Assembly: GCA_965197825.1 (NCBI GenBank)
Contig: CBDANW010000003.1
Coordinates: 1-64,000, forward strand
Source of the DNA: CBDANW01 sp965197825
Lineage (GTDB): Bacteria; Acidobacteriota; Vicinamibacteria; Marinacidobacterales; DATDRI01
DNA length: 64,000 nucleotides
Reading direction: 5' to 3'
Shown: one piece after another, positions 35,597-45,093 of the stretch
How positions within the stretch are numbered: position 1 is the first letter of the stretch
Layout: each line of letters starts with the position of its first letter
Position numbers and translations under genes: made by a program
The notes under the pieces: model-generated
What the model saw: the letters and a program-made list of their open reading frames with translations, nothing else
Told to the model about the DNA's origin: nothing
Database searches by the model: none

Positions 35597-36030
35597 TTAG
35601 GCCTTGCGCTTGGGCGTCAGACCGAAAAAGCGTGGTCCTGACCAGTGGGTTCCGGTGATTCGCTTTGTGATGGCGGTGAGGGACGGATAGGTTTTGCCAT
35701 CGAACCGATAGCCGTTGTCGAGTACCTCGACCTGGTAGGTCCGGCCATTCCACTCGCGGACGAGATGGGTGCCGGCAGAAACGGACCCTGCGGGAGCGGC
35801 GTTGCCTGGTGTCCCGTTCACCATGGCGGCCAGAATGCGCCGGGTTGTAGCCGAAAGCCCGCCATGGGTCCGGCACTGGCGTTCGTGCAAGAGAACGCGG
35901 CGCAGGAAAACGCGCGAGAGCGAGCTTGGAGGAGTAGCCCCAAAGGTTTGCTCCCAGACCCGCCGTAAGCTGGCGAAGTCCAAACCGTCCAGAACGACGT
36001 TCCGGCCAACCCCCTGTATCCTGCGGCATC
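35597..36030 (-). pseudogene. DUF2924 protein with a one-base frameshift (copy 2)
   Basis: Starts MPQDTGG; an additional C in a run of five near 36010 shifts the frame after seven codons. The rest, from LRRVWEQTFGATPP to SGPRFFGLTPKRKA, is full length and close to copy 3. Confidence 0.78.
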
Positions 36031-36203
36031 ACCGAACGTTCGCTCTTGTGCTCGATAAAGTCCAGTCTAATGAGGGACTTCCGGGTGCGAAGTTCACTGC
36101 CCGTAGCTCGCCACGCAGCCCAAGGGTCGGCGGATTCCAAGGGCGTCTAAGCTGCTGATTTGTGGTCTATTTCAAGAGGGCCGGGTTTTGGCACAGGACG
36201 GGA
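36031..36203 (-). repeat. Leader of the DUF2924 element with ISu2 end
   Basis: A shorter form of 21768-22034, with about 90 bases missing near 36120. It finishes with the ISu2 terminal repeat, which cuts the nucleotidyltransferase gene on its other side. Confidence 0.65.
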
Positions 36204-36205
36204 GT

Positions 36206-36374
36206 GCCTTTTTGAGACGCTCGATATTGTCAGGCTCGGGTGCGACAAAGATATCCAAGTCCTCGGTAGCGCGAGGGAGCCCTAGCAAGTTGATCGCCAC
36301 AGCGCCAACACGACGTACTGTACTTCCTCCCGTTCCAAGGCCGTGAGCACGTTCTTAACGGCATCGAAGTCCAT
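36206..36374 (-). pseudogene. AbiEii/MNT-like nucleotidyltransferase, N-terminal fragment with frameshift
   Basis: MDFDAVKNVLTALEREEVQY is followed, after a one-base deletion, by AINLLGLPRATEDLDIFVAP. The pattern GxxAxxxxGxxRxTxDLDxF is that of nucleotidyltransferase toxins. It is truncated at its 3' side by the ISu2 end. Confidence 0.7.
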
Positions 36375-36490
36375 GAGTACCATTCATTCTAACTCCGCCT
36401 GAAAAAAGGCGCGCTGCCGGAACCTCTCCAGGACCACAGGATAAAGGTTAGGGTTCCACAGCCGTTTCGATCTGCTAGGATCGAACCTAC

Positions 36491-37438
36491 TTGAGTTCCA
36501 TAACTGCCTCGGCTCTGTCATTCGCGGGCCTCCTCTTACTCGCTTTCGGTGCAGACTGGCTCGTACGCGGATCGTCCCGGCTCGCGAGCCATTTCGGGGT
36601 GAGCCCGCTACTCGTGGGCCTTACGGTCGTCGCTTATGGAACGTCGTCGCCCGAGATCGTAGCGAGCGTCATCGCGGCGCTCAGCGGCCATGCGGAGATG
36701 ACGGTGGGAAATGTGCTCGGAAGCAACATCGCCAATGTCGGGCTCATCCTCGGATGCGCCGCAATCATAGCGCCCTTAAAGGTGGCGGCTTCGGTGCTCA
36801 AGCGCGAGCTTCCGCTTCTCCTCGGCGTGACGGTGCTTCTCTTCGTCTGCGCGTTGGGGCTCGAGCTCGGGCGCGGGGTGGGGCGTGTGTTCATCGCGCT
36901 TCTCGTCTTCTTCAACTACCTGTCGATCCGCTGGGCTCGCGGCGAGGCGCCAAAAGCCAAGCCGGCCAGCAAGGTCCACGCGCCGCGCACGCATAGCCTC
37001 GCCTCGAGCTCGGCGTTCGCCGTCTTTGGTCTCGTCCTTCTGCTCGGCGGCGCGCAACTTCTTGTTGCGGGCGCGGTCTCGCTCGCCCGCTCGATAGGCC
37101 TATCTGAGTTCATCATCGGCGCGACGCTCGTAGCAGTGGGCACGTCGATGCCCGAGCTCGCGACCTCGATCGTCGCGGGTCTTCGGGGTGAGGCGGATCT
37201 CGTCGTGGGTGCTATCATCGGCAGCAACCTGTTCAACATTCTTGGTGCGATCGGGGTTTCCGCGAGCTTGCGAAGGCTTCCCATCGACGAAAAGCTGTTT
37301 CATTTCGAGCTTCCGGTGCTCGTCGGCTTTACGCTCGCGATGGCCGTCTTTTTGTACACGGGACGGCGGCTCGTGAGATGGGAGGGGATCGTGCTCCTCT
37401 GCAGTTACGGCGTGTTCATAGGACTACTCTTCCGTTGA
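36491..37438 (+). CDS. Calcium/sodium antiporter (CaCA, YrbG-like)
   Basis: A 315-residue inner-membrane exchanger with about ten hydrophobic segments in two repeats. The alpha-repeat signatures are both present: VAYGTSSPEIVASVIAAL with VGNVLGSNIANVGLILG near residues 47-97, and VAVGTSMPELATSIVAGL with VVGAIIGSNLFNILGAIG near residues 214-255. These acids and asparagines bind the cation. The start is TTG, with AGGATCG nearby that could serve as ribosome binding site or -10 element. The gene is complete. Confidence 0.92.
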   Translation: MSSITASALSFAGLLLLAFGADWLVRGSSRLASHFGVSPLLVGLTVVAYGTSSPEIVASVIAALSGHAEMTVGNVLGSNIANVGLILGCAAIIAPLKVAASVLKRELPLLLGVTVLLFVCALGLELGRGVGRVFIALLVFFNYLSIRWARGEAPKAKPASKVHAPRTHSLASSSAFAVFGLVLLLGGAQLLVAGAVSLARSIGLSEFIIGATLVAVGTSMPELATSIVAGLRGEADLVVGAIIGSNLFNILGAIGVSASLRRLPIDEKLFHFELPVLVGFTLAMAVFLYTGRRLVRWEGIVLLCSYGVFIGLLFR

Positions 37439-37446
37439 TGGCGCTG

Positions 37447-37632
37447 ATGCGTCGGGTGCTACTAAGAAAGAACCGGCGTGTTCGCGGCTTTACGGAATCG
37501 TTGAAGGAGATCGGCTACCAGGGAATTCGCCGGGGCGACCTTGTGATCCACGGGATGGATGCGTTTGCTGGTGCGATTGGTGTGGCCGACTCCGACGGCA
37601 AGGGCACGCCGGTCTACTCTGTTTGCAAACCT
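37447..37632 (+). pseudogene. Type I restriction specificity subunit (HsdS) fragment
   Basis: Codons reading ESLKEIGYQGIRRGDLVIHG and MDAFAGAIGVADSDGKGTPV are a conserved core of HsdS target-recognition domains. Both ends are missing, and the frame ends a few codons after the junction with the next fragment. Confidence 0.65.
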
Positions 37633-37969
37633 GGGAGACTTCGTTGCTGCGCTCGATGAAATACGAGCGACCTTAGACCCTGCGAACTGGGGATTCGAGC
37701 GATGGCGATCGCACCACAACGCGTGGACTGTCTCAAGGTTCGAGAGCGAGGCAGCGAGTCGGTCAGCGTTCTTCCAGCCTCTTGATGTATCGAGCGGTCG
37801 GGAAACTGTGGTGCCGAGGACTGCTGCGCTACAACGGCTTGATGACTGGTGGTCTGGTTGGCCGGATCGAACGTCCAAGCTTGCGTTACTTGGACAGGAA
37901 GGCGATGGAAAGTCGTGGGCGGTAGCTTCCGCCGGCTTCAACCAGCCCTTGTCAGCAGGGAGTTACTGA
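37633..37969 (+). pseudogene. P-loop NTPase fragment
   Basis: From NLGDFVAALDEIRATLDPAN through LALLGQEGDGKSWAVASAGF, the GxEGDGKS segment being a Walker A loop. Both the N terminus and everything after the P-loop are missing. It is fused directly to the HsdS fragment. Likely a remnant of a large defence-type NTPase, by inference. Confidence 0.55.
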
Positions 37970-38069
37970 GATACAACGTGGTACTAACCGTGGGGTCAGG
38001 TCACCTGCGTCCAGGCTCGGCGCACGCTCACGGGTTTGCTCTTGTCTGACGATGTCGAATCACGACCCC

Positions 38070-39261
38070 GTCTGGTCAATAAACTCAAACGCGCTCCCGT
38101 AGGCCAGTTTGAGAGGGCTTGGCCTCGGTCTGTTAGACCGGTTGAATCACAGGTCGTGGTCAGGTACTTACTCTAGTTCTCCGGGGAGACACAATGGACT
38201 GGAAGACAATGCTGGCGTACATCACGGGATCGGTCGACCGAGAACTGCTCCTGCGCAACGAGTACCTCGTTACCGAGAATCGTATTCTTCGAGATCAGCT
38301 GCAAGGCCGTTTGCGCCTGACCGATGGTGAGCGGAGAACCTTGGCGGAGATCGGAAAACAGCTCGGCAAGCGCGCGCTCGAAGAGGTAGCGAGTATCGTC
38401 AGGCCCGATACGATTCTCGGGTGGCACCGCAAGCTCATCGCCAGGAAGTTCGACGGTTCCAAGAACCGGACGTATCCGGGGCGACCACGAATCGACGAAA
38501 AGATCGAACAGCTGATTATCCGCTTCGCGAGAGAGAACCGATCGTGGGGCTATGATCGCATTGCCGGGGCCATGGCGAACCTCGGGTATCGAGCGAGCGA
38601 CCAAACCGTCGGCAACATACTGAAGCGCCACAGTATACCGCCCGCGCCGGAGCGAGAAAAGACAACGACGTGGAACGAGTTCATCCGCTCGCACATGGAC
38701 GTCCTTGCGGCAACGGATTTCTTCACCGCGGAGGTGTGGACGAAGTCCGGGCTGGTCACCTACTACGTTTTATTCTTCATACACCTGGCTACGCGACGCG
38801 TTCATATTGCCGGTATCACACCCTATCCAGACGAAAGGTGGATGACCCAAGTGGTCCGGAATGTGACCATGGCGGATGTCGGCTTTCTTTGCTCGACCCG
38901 CTACTTGATCCACGATCGCGACTCGAAATTCTGCGCGTCGTTTCAGCGGACACTCGAAGAGGTGGGTATCAAGACCGTCAAACTGCCTGCGAGAAGCCCG
39001 AATTTGAACTCCTTCGCGGAGCGCTGGGTGAAGTCTGTGAAGGAAGAATGTCTATCGAAGCTGATCTTGTTCGGCGAGCCAGCATTCAGACGGTGTCTGG
39101 CTTCCTATCTCGCTCATTATCATGGAGAGAGGAACCATCAAGGCAAGGAAAACGTCATTCTCTTTCCGTCTGTAGAAAGCAGCGGCCCCCGCGAAGGGCC
39201 AATCCTTTGTCGGGAAAGGCTCGGTGGGCTGCTGAGATACTACCACCGAGAGGCGGCATGA
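38070..39261 (+). mobile_element. ISu1-like element, copy 3 (divergent)
   Basis: The left end GTCTGGTCAATAAACTCAAA resembles the ISu1 end. The matching right end is absent: sequence diverges immediately after the transposase stop, so that end was lost or recombined. Confidence 0.75.
38194..39261 (+). CDS. ISu1-like integrase-core transposase, intact
   Basis: A 355-residue DDE transposase of the rve type. In order: N-terminal coiled region ELLLRNEYLVTENRILRDQL; helix-turn-helix with YDRIAGAMANLGYRASDQTV; first Asp in SHMDVLAATDFFTAEVW; second in RYLIHDRDSKFCASFQRT; Glu in HYHGERNHQGKENV; C terminus GGLLRYYHREAA. It has no stops or frameshifts, unlike copies 1 and 2. It may serve copies 1 and 2 in trans if the ends are recognised. 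Its stop overlaps the ATG of the next gene. Confidence 0.9.
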   Translation: MDWKTMLAYITGSVDRELLLRNEYLVTENRILRDQLQGRLRLTDGERRTLAEIGKQLGKRALEEVASIVRPDTILGWHRKLIARKFDGSKNRTYPGRPRIDEKIEQLIIRFARENRSWGYDRIAGAMANLGYRASDQTVGNILKRHSIPPAPEREKTTTWNEFIRSHMDVLAATDFFTAEVWTKSGLVTYYVLFFIHLATRRVHIAGITPYPDERWMTQVVRNVTMADVGFLCSTRYLIHDRDSKFCASFQRTLEEVGIKTVKLPARSPNLNSFAERWVKSVKEECLSKLILFGEPAFRRCLASYLAHYHGERNHQGKENVILFPSVESSGPREGPILCRERLGGLLRYYHREAA

Positions 39262-39719
39262 AAACTGGAGCCACGGCCGGCGAGAAGGAAATTCAGACCA
39301 CCGGGTTCTTTGTCTTCGGCGCCCTCACTTTGATCGTGGCACTCCTTAAGCTGGCCGTTTTCAGCGACTGGTCGTGGTGGCGAGTATCACTACCCATCTT
39401 GATCTTTGTCGGCTTCAATATCGCTTACATAGTCACGGGCTTTGGCTATCTGTCCTTTGCTGAGGCCAGGGAAAGACCCTCCCGGGACGAAGTCAACCCA
39501 CTCGGTCAGCATCACGGCCCGCTCTACTGGAGCTCGATGCTCTTCTTCGCGGCGTTTGCCGATAATCTGGTCCGATACCTGGAAGGCACCGAGGACTCAT
39601 TCTGGTTTTGGGGTCTGTCTGGGCGCCTTGAAGCGGTGTTCATTTTCGGCAGTCTCAGTATCGTCGGCCTATTCCTGTATTGGTCGGCGATCACACGTAG
39701 CCTTGTTGAGCCGGAGTAA
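39258..39719 (+). CDS. Hypothetical membrane protein
   Basis: About 153 residues with four hydrophobic segments (FFVFGALTLIVALLKLAVF; SLPILIFVGFNIAYIVTGFG; WSSMLFFAAFADNLV; FIFGSLSIVGLFLYWSAI). No family was recognised. The ATG overlaps the transposase stop because the IS right end is missing, so the native N terminus and promoter may have been replaced. Confidence 0.5.
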   Translation: MKTGATAGEKEIQTTGFFVFGALTLIVALLKLAVFSDWSWWRVSLPILIFVGFNIAYIVTGFGYLSFAEARERPSRDEVNPLGQHHGPLYWSSMLFFAAFADNLVRYLEGTEDSFWFWGLSGRLEAVFIFGSLSIVGLFLYWSAITRSLVEPE

Positions 39720-39789
39720 TTCGTGTAACACGGCCGTGTCAACCCGTATTCGGGTCGTGCCACGCGATCGAAGTGACGGACGAATTTCT

Positions 39790-39857
39790 TGACCAAACGA
39801 CTAAGTTGCTGATTTATGGCCTATTTCAAAAGGGCCGAGTTTTGGCACAGGACGGGC
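39790..39857 (-). repeat. ISu2 terminal fragment
   Basis: About 60 bases ending TTTTGGCACAGGACGGG, the outer part of the ISu2 end in reverse orientation. Confidence 0.75.
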
Positions 39858-39930
39858 TCCTACCTTCGACCTGAACACGGGTCGGGCCCAAAAAGGGCGA
39901 CAAAGAGGGATGCGGAAGCAAGTCGACTGG

Positions 39931-40112
39931 TTGTGCCTTCTATTTATTCATCCGCGCGCCCCGAACTTGATCGGTCTCCGGTCTGTCGAGACCATGCCTG
40001 CATGATTTCGTCGTTTGTTCGCGCTCAGCCCTTGGCACCTCCGCAAACACAGACACTAAGCTACTGATTTATGATCTATTTCAAGAGGGCCGAGTTTTGG
40101 CACAGGACGGGA
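39931..40112 (-). repeat. Chimeric IS1-like/ISu2 small element
   Basis: Same fusion as at 13022-13200: the reversed IS1-like 5' segment plus the ISu2 end. Confidence 0.75.
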
Positions 40113-40231
40113 TGGTGTGCCGCTTTCAGCCATCGATTCGCATCCTTGCACCGCGCCAGCCCTAGACCCTACCGAGGTCGGGCTCTAAATCCATTCGGAT
40201 CGATTAAATGGAAGGGACAGCCACTAGACCT

Positions 40232-41929
40232 TCATCGCCTGACGGTTTTGCCGCCGACGGCGGCTTCACCGATGTTCAGGAGGTGATCCTTTATTCTGCG
40301 ATAAGAATTCGCGATATCCATATAGGAGGTGCTGATCAATGGATCCACCGTTTCCTCGGACAATCGATTCCAGTGACGATCTCTGAGCTCTCTTATTTCA
40401 TTGGTGATGTCGCGGCTTCTTCGACGAATCTCGAACAAGTAGTCAGCGGATGGATTCTCGAGACCCACATGGACGCCGTCGTAATAGCCGGCAATCAGGT
40501 CATGTAACCCCAGTAGCTCGTCTTGCTGTGGGCCCGTGAACCGCACGTCGGCCTCTCGCAATCGCAGATAGAGTTTGAGGACGTTCGAAACGTAGTCGCT
40601 CGCCGATTCAAACTCGTCCGCCAACCTCAATTGAGCCCGCGCCCCCTCGGCAATGTCATGGCTCAGCTCTTCAGAAAGCAGGTCGGTCAAGAAGGTCGTG
40701 ACCTCGATCTGAACGACGTCAATCGTATTCTCTTCCTCGAATATCTTGTCGGCCAGGCTTCGGTCGCTGCTATCGTCAGAAATCACTTGACGCAAATCGT
40801 TCAGCATGTCCCTCACATGTTGATCCGTCCGCTGAATCTCATGGCGCGATTGCTCGATCGCGGTCAACGGCGAGCTGACCAGATTGGAATTCAGATGGGT
40901 CAAATTCGCTCTTGGAGGTTTGGGCTTGTCTTTGACGAGTCTCTTTAGCACGCTCGCGATGGGCGTCACGAAAGGAAGGAACAGGAGCGTGGCGAGCACA
41001 TTGAACGTGGTGTGTACCGTGGCGATCCCCGCCGTCATGTAAGGAAAGCTTCCCTCCACGTCCTGGATATTCGGATCCACACCGCCCAGGATAACGTTCT
41101 GGATGAAAGGCAGGTATACAGGAAGAAACAGGGCCGTGCTCACGGCTACGCCTGAAACGTTGAAGAGAACGTGGAAATAGGCGGTACGTTTCGCGTTGAT
41201 GTCGTCCGCCCCGAGCGACGCCAAATAGGCCGTAATCGTCGTGCCGATATTTTCGCCCAGCACCAAGGCCCCGGCAGTTTGAAAATCGATCACGCCCGTA
41301 TTGGCGAGGGCTATCGTTATCCCCAAAGTGGCGGACGAAGACTGAACGATGAGCGTCACGACGCAGCCCACGAGGGCAGATTTCAGGACACCGAAGTAGT
41401 CGACCGCCTCGAACAGATGGAACAAGGCGGCGAAATCGGGAAGGTCTCGAACGGGCGCGAAACCGTCCTTCATGAGCTCGAGACCAAAAAAGACCATCCC
41501 GATCCCGAGTATCGAAAGCGCCGAGTAACGCGGCTTTTCGGCCTTGAGGAAAAGCCACCCGAAGGCAGCCAGTCCGAGCAGCGGAAGGCCGTATTGCCCG
41601 ATCTTAAGCGCCAATATCCATCCGGTGATGGTCGTGCCGATATTGGCGCCGATGATGACGCCGATGGCTTCGGTGAGCACCATCAATTCACTATTGACGA
41701 GACCGATCACCATGACCGAGGTGACGGAGCTCGATTGAACGAGGGTCGTGATGAAAAGCCCGATGCCCACCGCCAGGAATCGGTTGGACGTGACCAGTCT
41801 GATCAAGCGTCTGATTCGGGAGCCGGCGATGACTTGAAGGCCCTGCTGCATGAACTTCATGCCGAGCAAGAAAATGCCCAGGCCGCCGACTACGTGAAAA
41901 CCCATATCCAGTATCAAATCAACGTTCAT
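40232..41929 (-). CDS. Na/Pi cotransporter family protein (NptA-like, PhoU C-terminal domain)
   Basis: About 565 residues: an N-terminal transporter with two QSSS repeats (TTLVQSSSVTSVMVIGLVNS and TLIVQSSSATLGITIAL), GANIGTTITGW and GENIGTTITAY, then a cytoplasmic PhoU-like helical domain from about residue 350 (SRHEIQRTDQHVRDMLNDLR onward). It carries sodium-driven phosphate uptake at the inner membrane. The start was set at ATG 41929, just before the first membrane segment; a GTG at 41950 with GGGAG close by is possible. No lesions. Confidence 0.9.
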   Translation of the reverse strand: MNVDLILDMGFHVVGGLGIFLLGMKFMQQGLQVIAGSRIRRLIRLVTSNRFLAVGIGLFITTLVQSSSVTSVMVIGLVNSELMVLTEAIGVIIGANIGTTITGWILALKIGQYGLPLLGLAAFGWLFLKAEKPRYSALSILGIGMVFFGLELMKDGFAPVRDLPDFAALFHLFEAVDYFGVLKSALVGCVVTLIVQSSSATLGITIALANTGVIDFQTAGALVLGENIGTTITAYLASLGADDINAKRTAYFHVLFNVSGVAVSTALFLPVYLPFIQNVILGGVDPNIQDVEGSFPYMTAGIATVHTTFNVLATLLFLPFVTPIASVLKRLVKDKPKPPRANLTHLNSNLVSSPLTAIEQSRHEIQRTDQHVRDMLNDLRQVISDDSSDRSLADKIFEEENTIDVVQIEVTTFLTDLLSEELSHDIAEGARAQLRLADEFESASDYVSNVLKLYLRLREADVRFTGPQQDELLGLHDLIAGYYDGVHVGLENPSADYLFEIRRRSRDITNEIRELRDRHWNRLSEETVDPLISTSYMDIANSYRRIKDHLLNIGEAAVGGKTVRR

Positions 41930-41969
41930 AACGGTACTTTCGACTGACACTCCCGGCCGAAGGCATTTT

Positions 41970-43358
41970 TCATGATATGGATTGATCGGGAACGAGGCTG
42001 AAGCCGAGTCGGGTAGCTTTGCGTCGGAGATTACTCAGGAGGCGTTGCTGGTATTGCCTTTCATAGGCGTCCTGACCGAGCTCAATGAACTCCTCTCCAG
42101 TCGCAAGCATGCGGAAGTAGATGGTCGCTATTTTACGGGCGGTAGCTGTGATGGCCTTTGGAGCACCTCGTCGCGATCGGATTCGTCGATAGAAAGCGCC
42201 GAGCGCGGTTTGGGTATTGCGGACAGCGCACGCGGCGAGGCGAAAGAGTTTTGCAGCACGACTGGAGCTCATTGGGGTGGCCCGGCGAAAGATTCGACCA
42301 GCGGACTCCTTATTATTCGGTGCGAGAGCTAGCCATGAGGTGAAGTGCTTGTCACTTTTCCACGGGCTCATGTCGCAACCGGTTTCTCCTACGAGCTGCA
42401 GAACGGCATAGCTACCTAAGCCGGGAACCCTGGTTAGGTCCACCCCCGTGAGTCCCAATAGAGACTCAGCGAGCGGAAAGCGCGGCCCGTTGCCGCTACG
42501 CGCTCGCCGTGTCCGTGGTTTCGGCTTAGGCCGAGCGTCCTGAGGCCGGGTCTCCAATTTGGACAGGCATCTCTCGATCCGCTTGTCACAGTCTTCCATT
42601 TTCTCTTGATAGAAATCGTACAACTCCACCGACTGTTGAAGAGCGAAAACATGCTCGCTCCGATAGTTACCTTCTAAGGCTTTCGCGATCGTGGCCTCAT
42701 CGTTGTGGCAACGTTCATGCCTCAGTTTTGCTAGGTCACGAGGATCTCGCTCTCCTCTCAAGATCGCTCGGATGATCGCAAGGCCGGTGACTCCGGTCAC
42801 GTCGCGCAGGACGTGTTGTAGCTGGAGCCCCATTTGGTTGAGCGCTTTGTGCATATGCTGAATGTGGCGAGCCGCTGACTCCACCAGCGAGCTTCGTTGG
42901 CGGGTGTATGCCCTTAGCTCGCAAATCGCCGATTCCGGCCGAAAGGTTTTTGGGAGTAGCCCGAATGTATGCAGCTGTTGCAGCCACTCCGCATCCGACA
43001 CGTCTGACTTGCGCCCAGATACGTTTTTCACTTTGCGAGCATCGACCAGATAGACTTCAAATCCCTCGTCTTCCAACAACTCGTACAGTGGAATCCAATA
43101 AACTCCGGTCGACTCCATCGCCACCGTGCACACGCCGCACGCCTTCAGCCAATTGGCCAGCTCTCGCAGCGAGCATACAAAGCTCTGAAACGTGCGGACA
43201 TGTTCGCCCTCAGGAGTGCGCCCCTTCGGGACTGCCGCCACGATTGACTCCGCTCCAATATCAATCCCTGCAGCATCTAGATTTACCGTGTCGAGCTCGT
43301 GCTCCAATTTTTTCCGTCTTGCTTGACGACTGCTTTTTGTCCTGACGCGACGTGCCAT
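41970..43358 (-). CDS. IS110-family transposase (DEDD/transposase_20)
   Basis: About 462 residues, full length. The N-terminal RuvC-like DEDD domain has AAGIDIGAESIVAAVP, TVAMESTGVYWIPLYELL and the VKNVSGRKSDVSDAEW core. The C-terminal transposase_20 domain has LTRVPGLGSYAVLQLVGETG and KHFTSWLALAPNN, with the catalytic serine region near it. IS110 elements move without terminal inverted repeats and are guided by a bridge RNA. The start was set at ATG 43358 (MARRVRTK) after GGAGCGAG. Intact. Confidence 0.92.
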   Translation of the reverse strand: MARRVRTKSSRQARRKKLEHELDTVNLDAAGIDIGAESIVAAVPKGRTPEGEHVRTFQSFVCSLRELANWLKACGVCTVAMESTGVYWIPLYELLEDEGFEVYLVDARKVKNVSGRKSDVSDAEWLQQLHTFGLLPKTFRPESAICELRAYTRQRSSLVESAARHIQHMHKALNQMGLQLQHVLRDVTGVTGLAIIRAILRGERDPRDLAKLRHERCHNDEATIAKALEGNYRSEHVFALQQSVELYDFYQEKMEDCDKRIERCLSKLETRPQDARPKPKPRTRRARSGNGPRFPLAESLLGLTGVDLTRVPGLGSYAVLQLVGETGCDMSPWKSDKHFTSWLALAPNNKESAGRIFRRATPMSSSRAAKLFRLAACAVRNTQTALGAFYRRIRSRRGAPKAITATARKIATIYFRMLATGEEFIELGQDAYERQYQQRLLSNLRRKATRLGFSLVPDQSIS

Positions 43359-43690
43359 TTCTCGCTCCTTTCGGCGCAACCAGGAGAGAGGGGCGATTCA
43401 AAACATTCTTTCGAACGGGGTCATGCCTCGCGACATGCCACCACGGATACTCCCGCTAACCCTCCAGACCTTGCTGTCAAACGGGCACTGAGCACCATCG
43501 TACCTTCGGCCTTGACTCCCGGCTGCACTCGATCGGAGTCTACTTCCTCCCACAGATCTCAAAGGGTCAGTCTCCGATTACCTTCGCCCGCCCGGGCGAT
43601 GCCATTGCTGTCAAGTTGGTGTCATTGTAGCCAGACTGGTCCCTGTTGACTGTTGCGCTTCGCGATTTCGTCAGGCACACGTTACCTCGC
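43359..43690 (-). ncRNA. Candidate bridge RNA region of the IS110 element
   Basis: About 330 non-coding bases upstream of the transposase, the position where IS110-group elements encode the bridge RNA that pairs with target and donor DNA. Only location and lack of coding support this; loops and target complementarity could not be tested, and the element boundary is not fixed. Confidence 0.4.
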
Positions 43691-43789
43691 GCCAAGCAAT
43701 GAAAGCGCGGCCTCTTAGCTCCCGATGATGACGGGCTTGCAACAAATGCCGTCCGACGCGAAAGCGGTTTTGAACGAGTCCATGCACGG

Positions 43790-44095
43790 TCAAGAATCGT
43801 TGCGCTTGTCCCAGAGATTTAAACTTCCGCATCTGTCAGAAAGACCGCTCGGCTCAGCTCTGCCGAGCAACATGGCGAACAGCGCCTGAAGACTCGTGTA
43901 GTGAACGACATCGTTAGTATCCTTGGGGTCGACATTGTGCTGCGACAAGAGAGTGCCTTTGACTTCCTTCATGGCATCACGAAGGGCAGGTCTAATGACC
44001 TGCCTGATGTAGTCTATGCCGACTCGAGGGCTGGCGTTAAGATAGGCGTGGCTGCCGCGAATGGCGCGCTTCAAGTTCTCACTGTTAGCGGTCAT
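43790..44095 (-). pseudogene. Possible DUF2971-like protein, N-terminal fragment
   Basis: About 101 codons: YLNASPRVGIDYIRQVIRPA, then VVHYTSLQALFAMLLG and RCGSLNLWDKRNDS. The hYTS...L pattern followed by a GSLxLxD strand resembles DUF2971 proteins, but the family's FNDPxE motif would come just after the premature end. Probably a truncated gene. Confidence 0.4.
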
Positions 44096-44178
44096 ATGTT
44101 CGTGGCACACTCAGCCTGGCTGCGTTGTCGTTGAACGCATCAGTTGTCGTTCGGTTCAAATTCCAGTCGCCTTAACGT

Positions 44179-44667
44179 CTATTCGAGGCGGAGCGACGAG
44201 AGAAAATCCTCGACGCTCGCTTCCCATTTCGCCACCGTCGCTTCGGGGCCGAGCACGCGGATGTACCACGGGCCCGCGCCTCCTTCAGCAATGGCAGCGA
44301 TCATCCGGTATCCAGGACGGTTGTTGCGCTGCGGCGCTCCCGGCCTTACCGAAGCAACGAACGTCCCGCGCATGTCTGCGACAGTGAGCTTGAGTCCGTT
44401 CACGGTGCGCTCGGTGATGGTCGCTCTGTCGCGCGTGCTCGAGCCGTCCGGTTGCTCGAACTGGCCGAACCAACGCGCGAGGTTGGCTTCGACACCGCCT
44501 CCAGACCCCTCACCGAAATAAAAGATCACGACTTCGGCAGGAGCTTCGTCGCCGGTGAGCTCCCAAACGGCGACGCGCATCGAAGAAGACGACGGCTTCG
44601 ACACCCACTCCGCCGGGGCGTCAAAACCTAAACCAAAAGCAACGAGTACGGCCGCTATCAAGTTCAC
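44179..44667 (-). CDS. Hypothetical exported protein
   Basis: 162 residues with an N-terminal signal-like segment MNLIAAVLVAFGLGFDAPAE and a soluble domain containing VVIFYFGEGSGGGVEANLAR and GPWYIRVLGPEATVAKWEAS. It resembles widely distributed short periplasmic proteins of unknown function. The start is GTG; GGAGGAG is 14 bases upstream, inside an IS3 remnant, so the native leader has probably been replaced. Confidence 0.55.
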   Translation of the reverse strand: MNLIAAVLVAFGLGFDAPAEWVSKPSSSSMRVAVWELTGDEAPAEVVIFYFGEGSGGGVEANLARWFGQFEQPDGSSTRDRATITERTVNGLKLTVADMRGTFVASVRPGAPQRNNRPGYRMIAAIAEGGAGPWYIRVLGPEATVAKWEASVEDFLSSLRLE

Positions 44668-44673
44668 GGTGCG

Positions 44674-44783
44674 AGATCTGCTCCTCCGTGAAACGGGTTC
44701 GTTTCATGACCGCTCCTCTTCACGGTCATTATCTCGGTTCCGATTCTAACTCAGATTTGAACCAGTTTTCGGGGGACAGGTCA
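44674..44783 (-). pseudogene. IS3-family left-end remnant with the first codons of orfA
   Basis: Begins at an IS3-like end (TGACCTGTCCCCCGAAAACT on the minus strand) and contains an ATG with GAAGAGGAG upstream that starts MKRTRFTEEQI, the usual first residues of IS3 orfA. It is cut after 11 codons. Confidence 0.65.
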
Positions 44784-44838
44784 CCACTCGCTCAAGACGT
44801 TCGTCACAATCCACGGAACGCTCAACTCGCGGTAAGTC

Positions 44839-44995
44839 CTGTGCCTTCTATTTATTCATCCGCGCGCCCCGAACCTGATCGGTCTCCGATCTGCCGGGAC
44901 TATGCCTGCATGATTTCGTCGTTTGTTCGTGCTCGGCCCTGGGCACGGCCGCAAACCAGACTCTAAGTTGCTGATTTATGGGCTATTTCAAAGGG
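44839..44995 (-). repeat. Chimeric IS1-like/ISu2 small element, one end truncated
   Basis: As at 13022-13200, but the ISu2 end stops at GGGCTATTTCAAA and lacks the outer 20 bases. Confidence 0.7.
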
Positions 44996-45093
44996 ACTTA
45001 TACCGTTAGATTGACAGCGATTCCCAGAACCACTACATCTTGTGCTCTCGCACTTTACTACATGTTGCGGTGTCGTGGGTATGAGCGCTTGCG

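Noticed and set aside
40151..40177. 26-base match CACCGCGCCAGCCCT... shared with 51715-51740
   Set aside because: Too short and without context to interpret; possibly the edge of another repeat.
41171..41947. + strand frame of 258 codons opposite the Na/Pi cotransporter
   Set aside because: Low complexity, charged, no domain; the minus strand has a full transporter.
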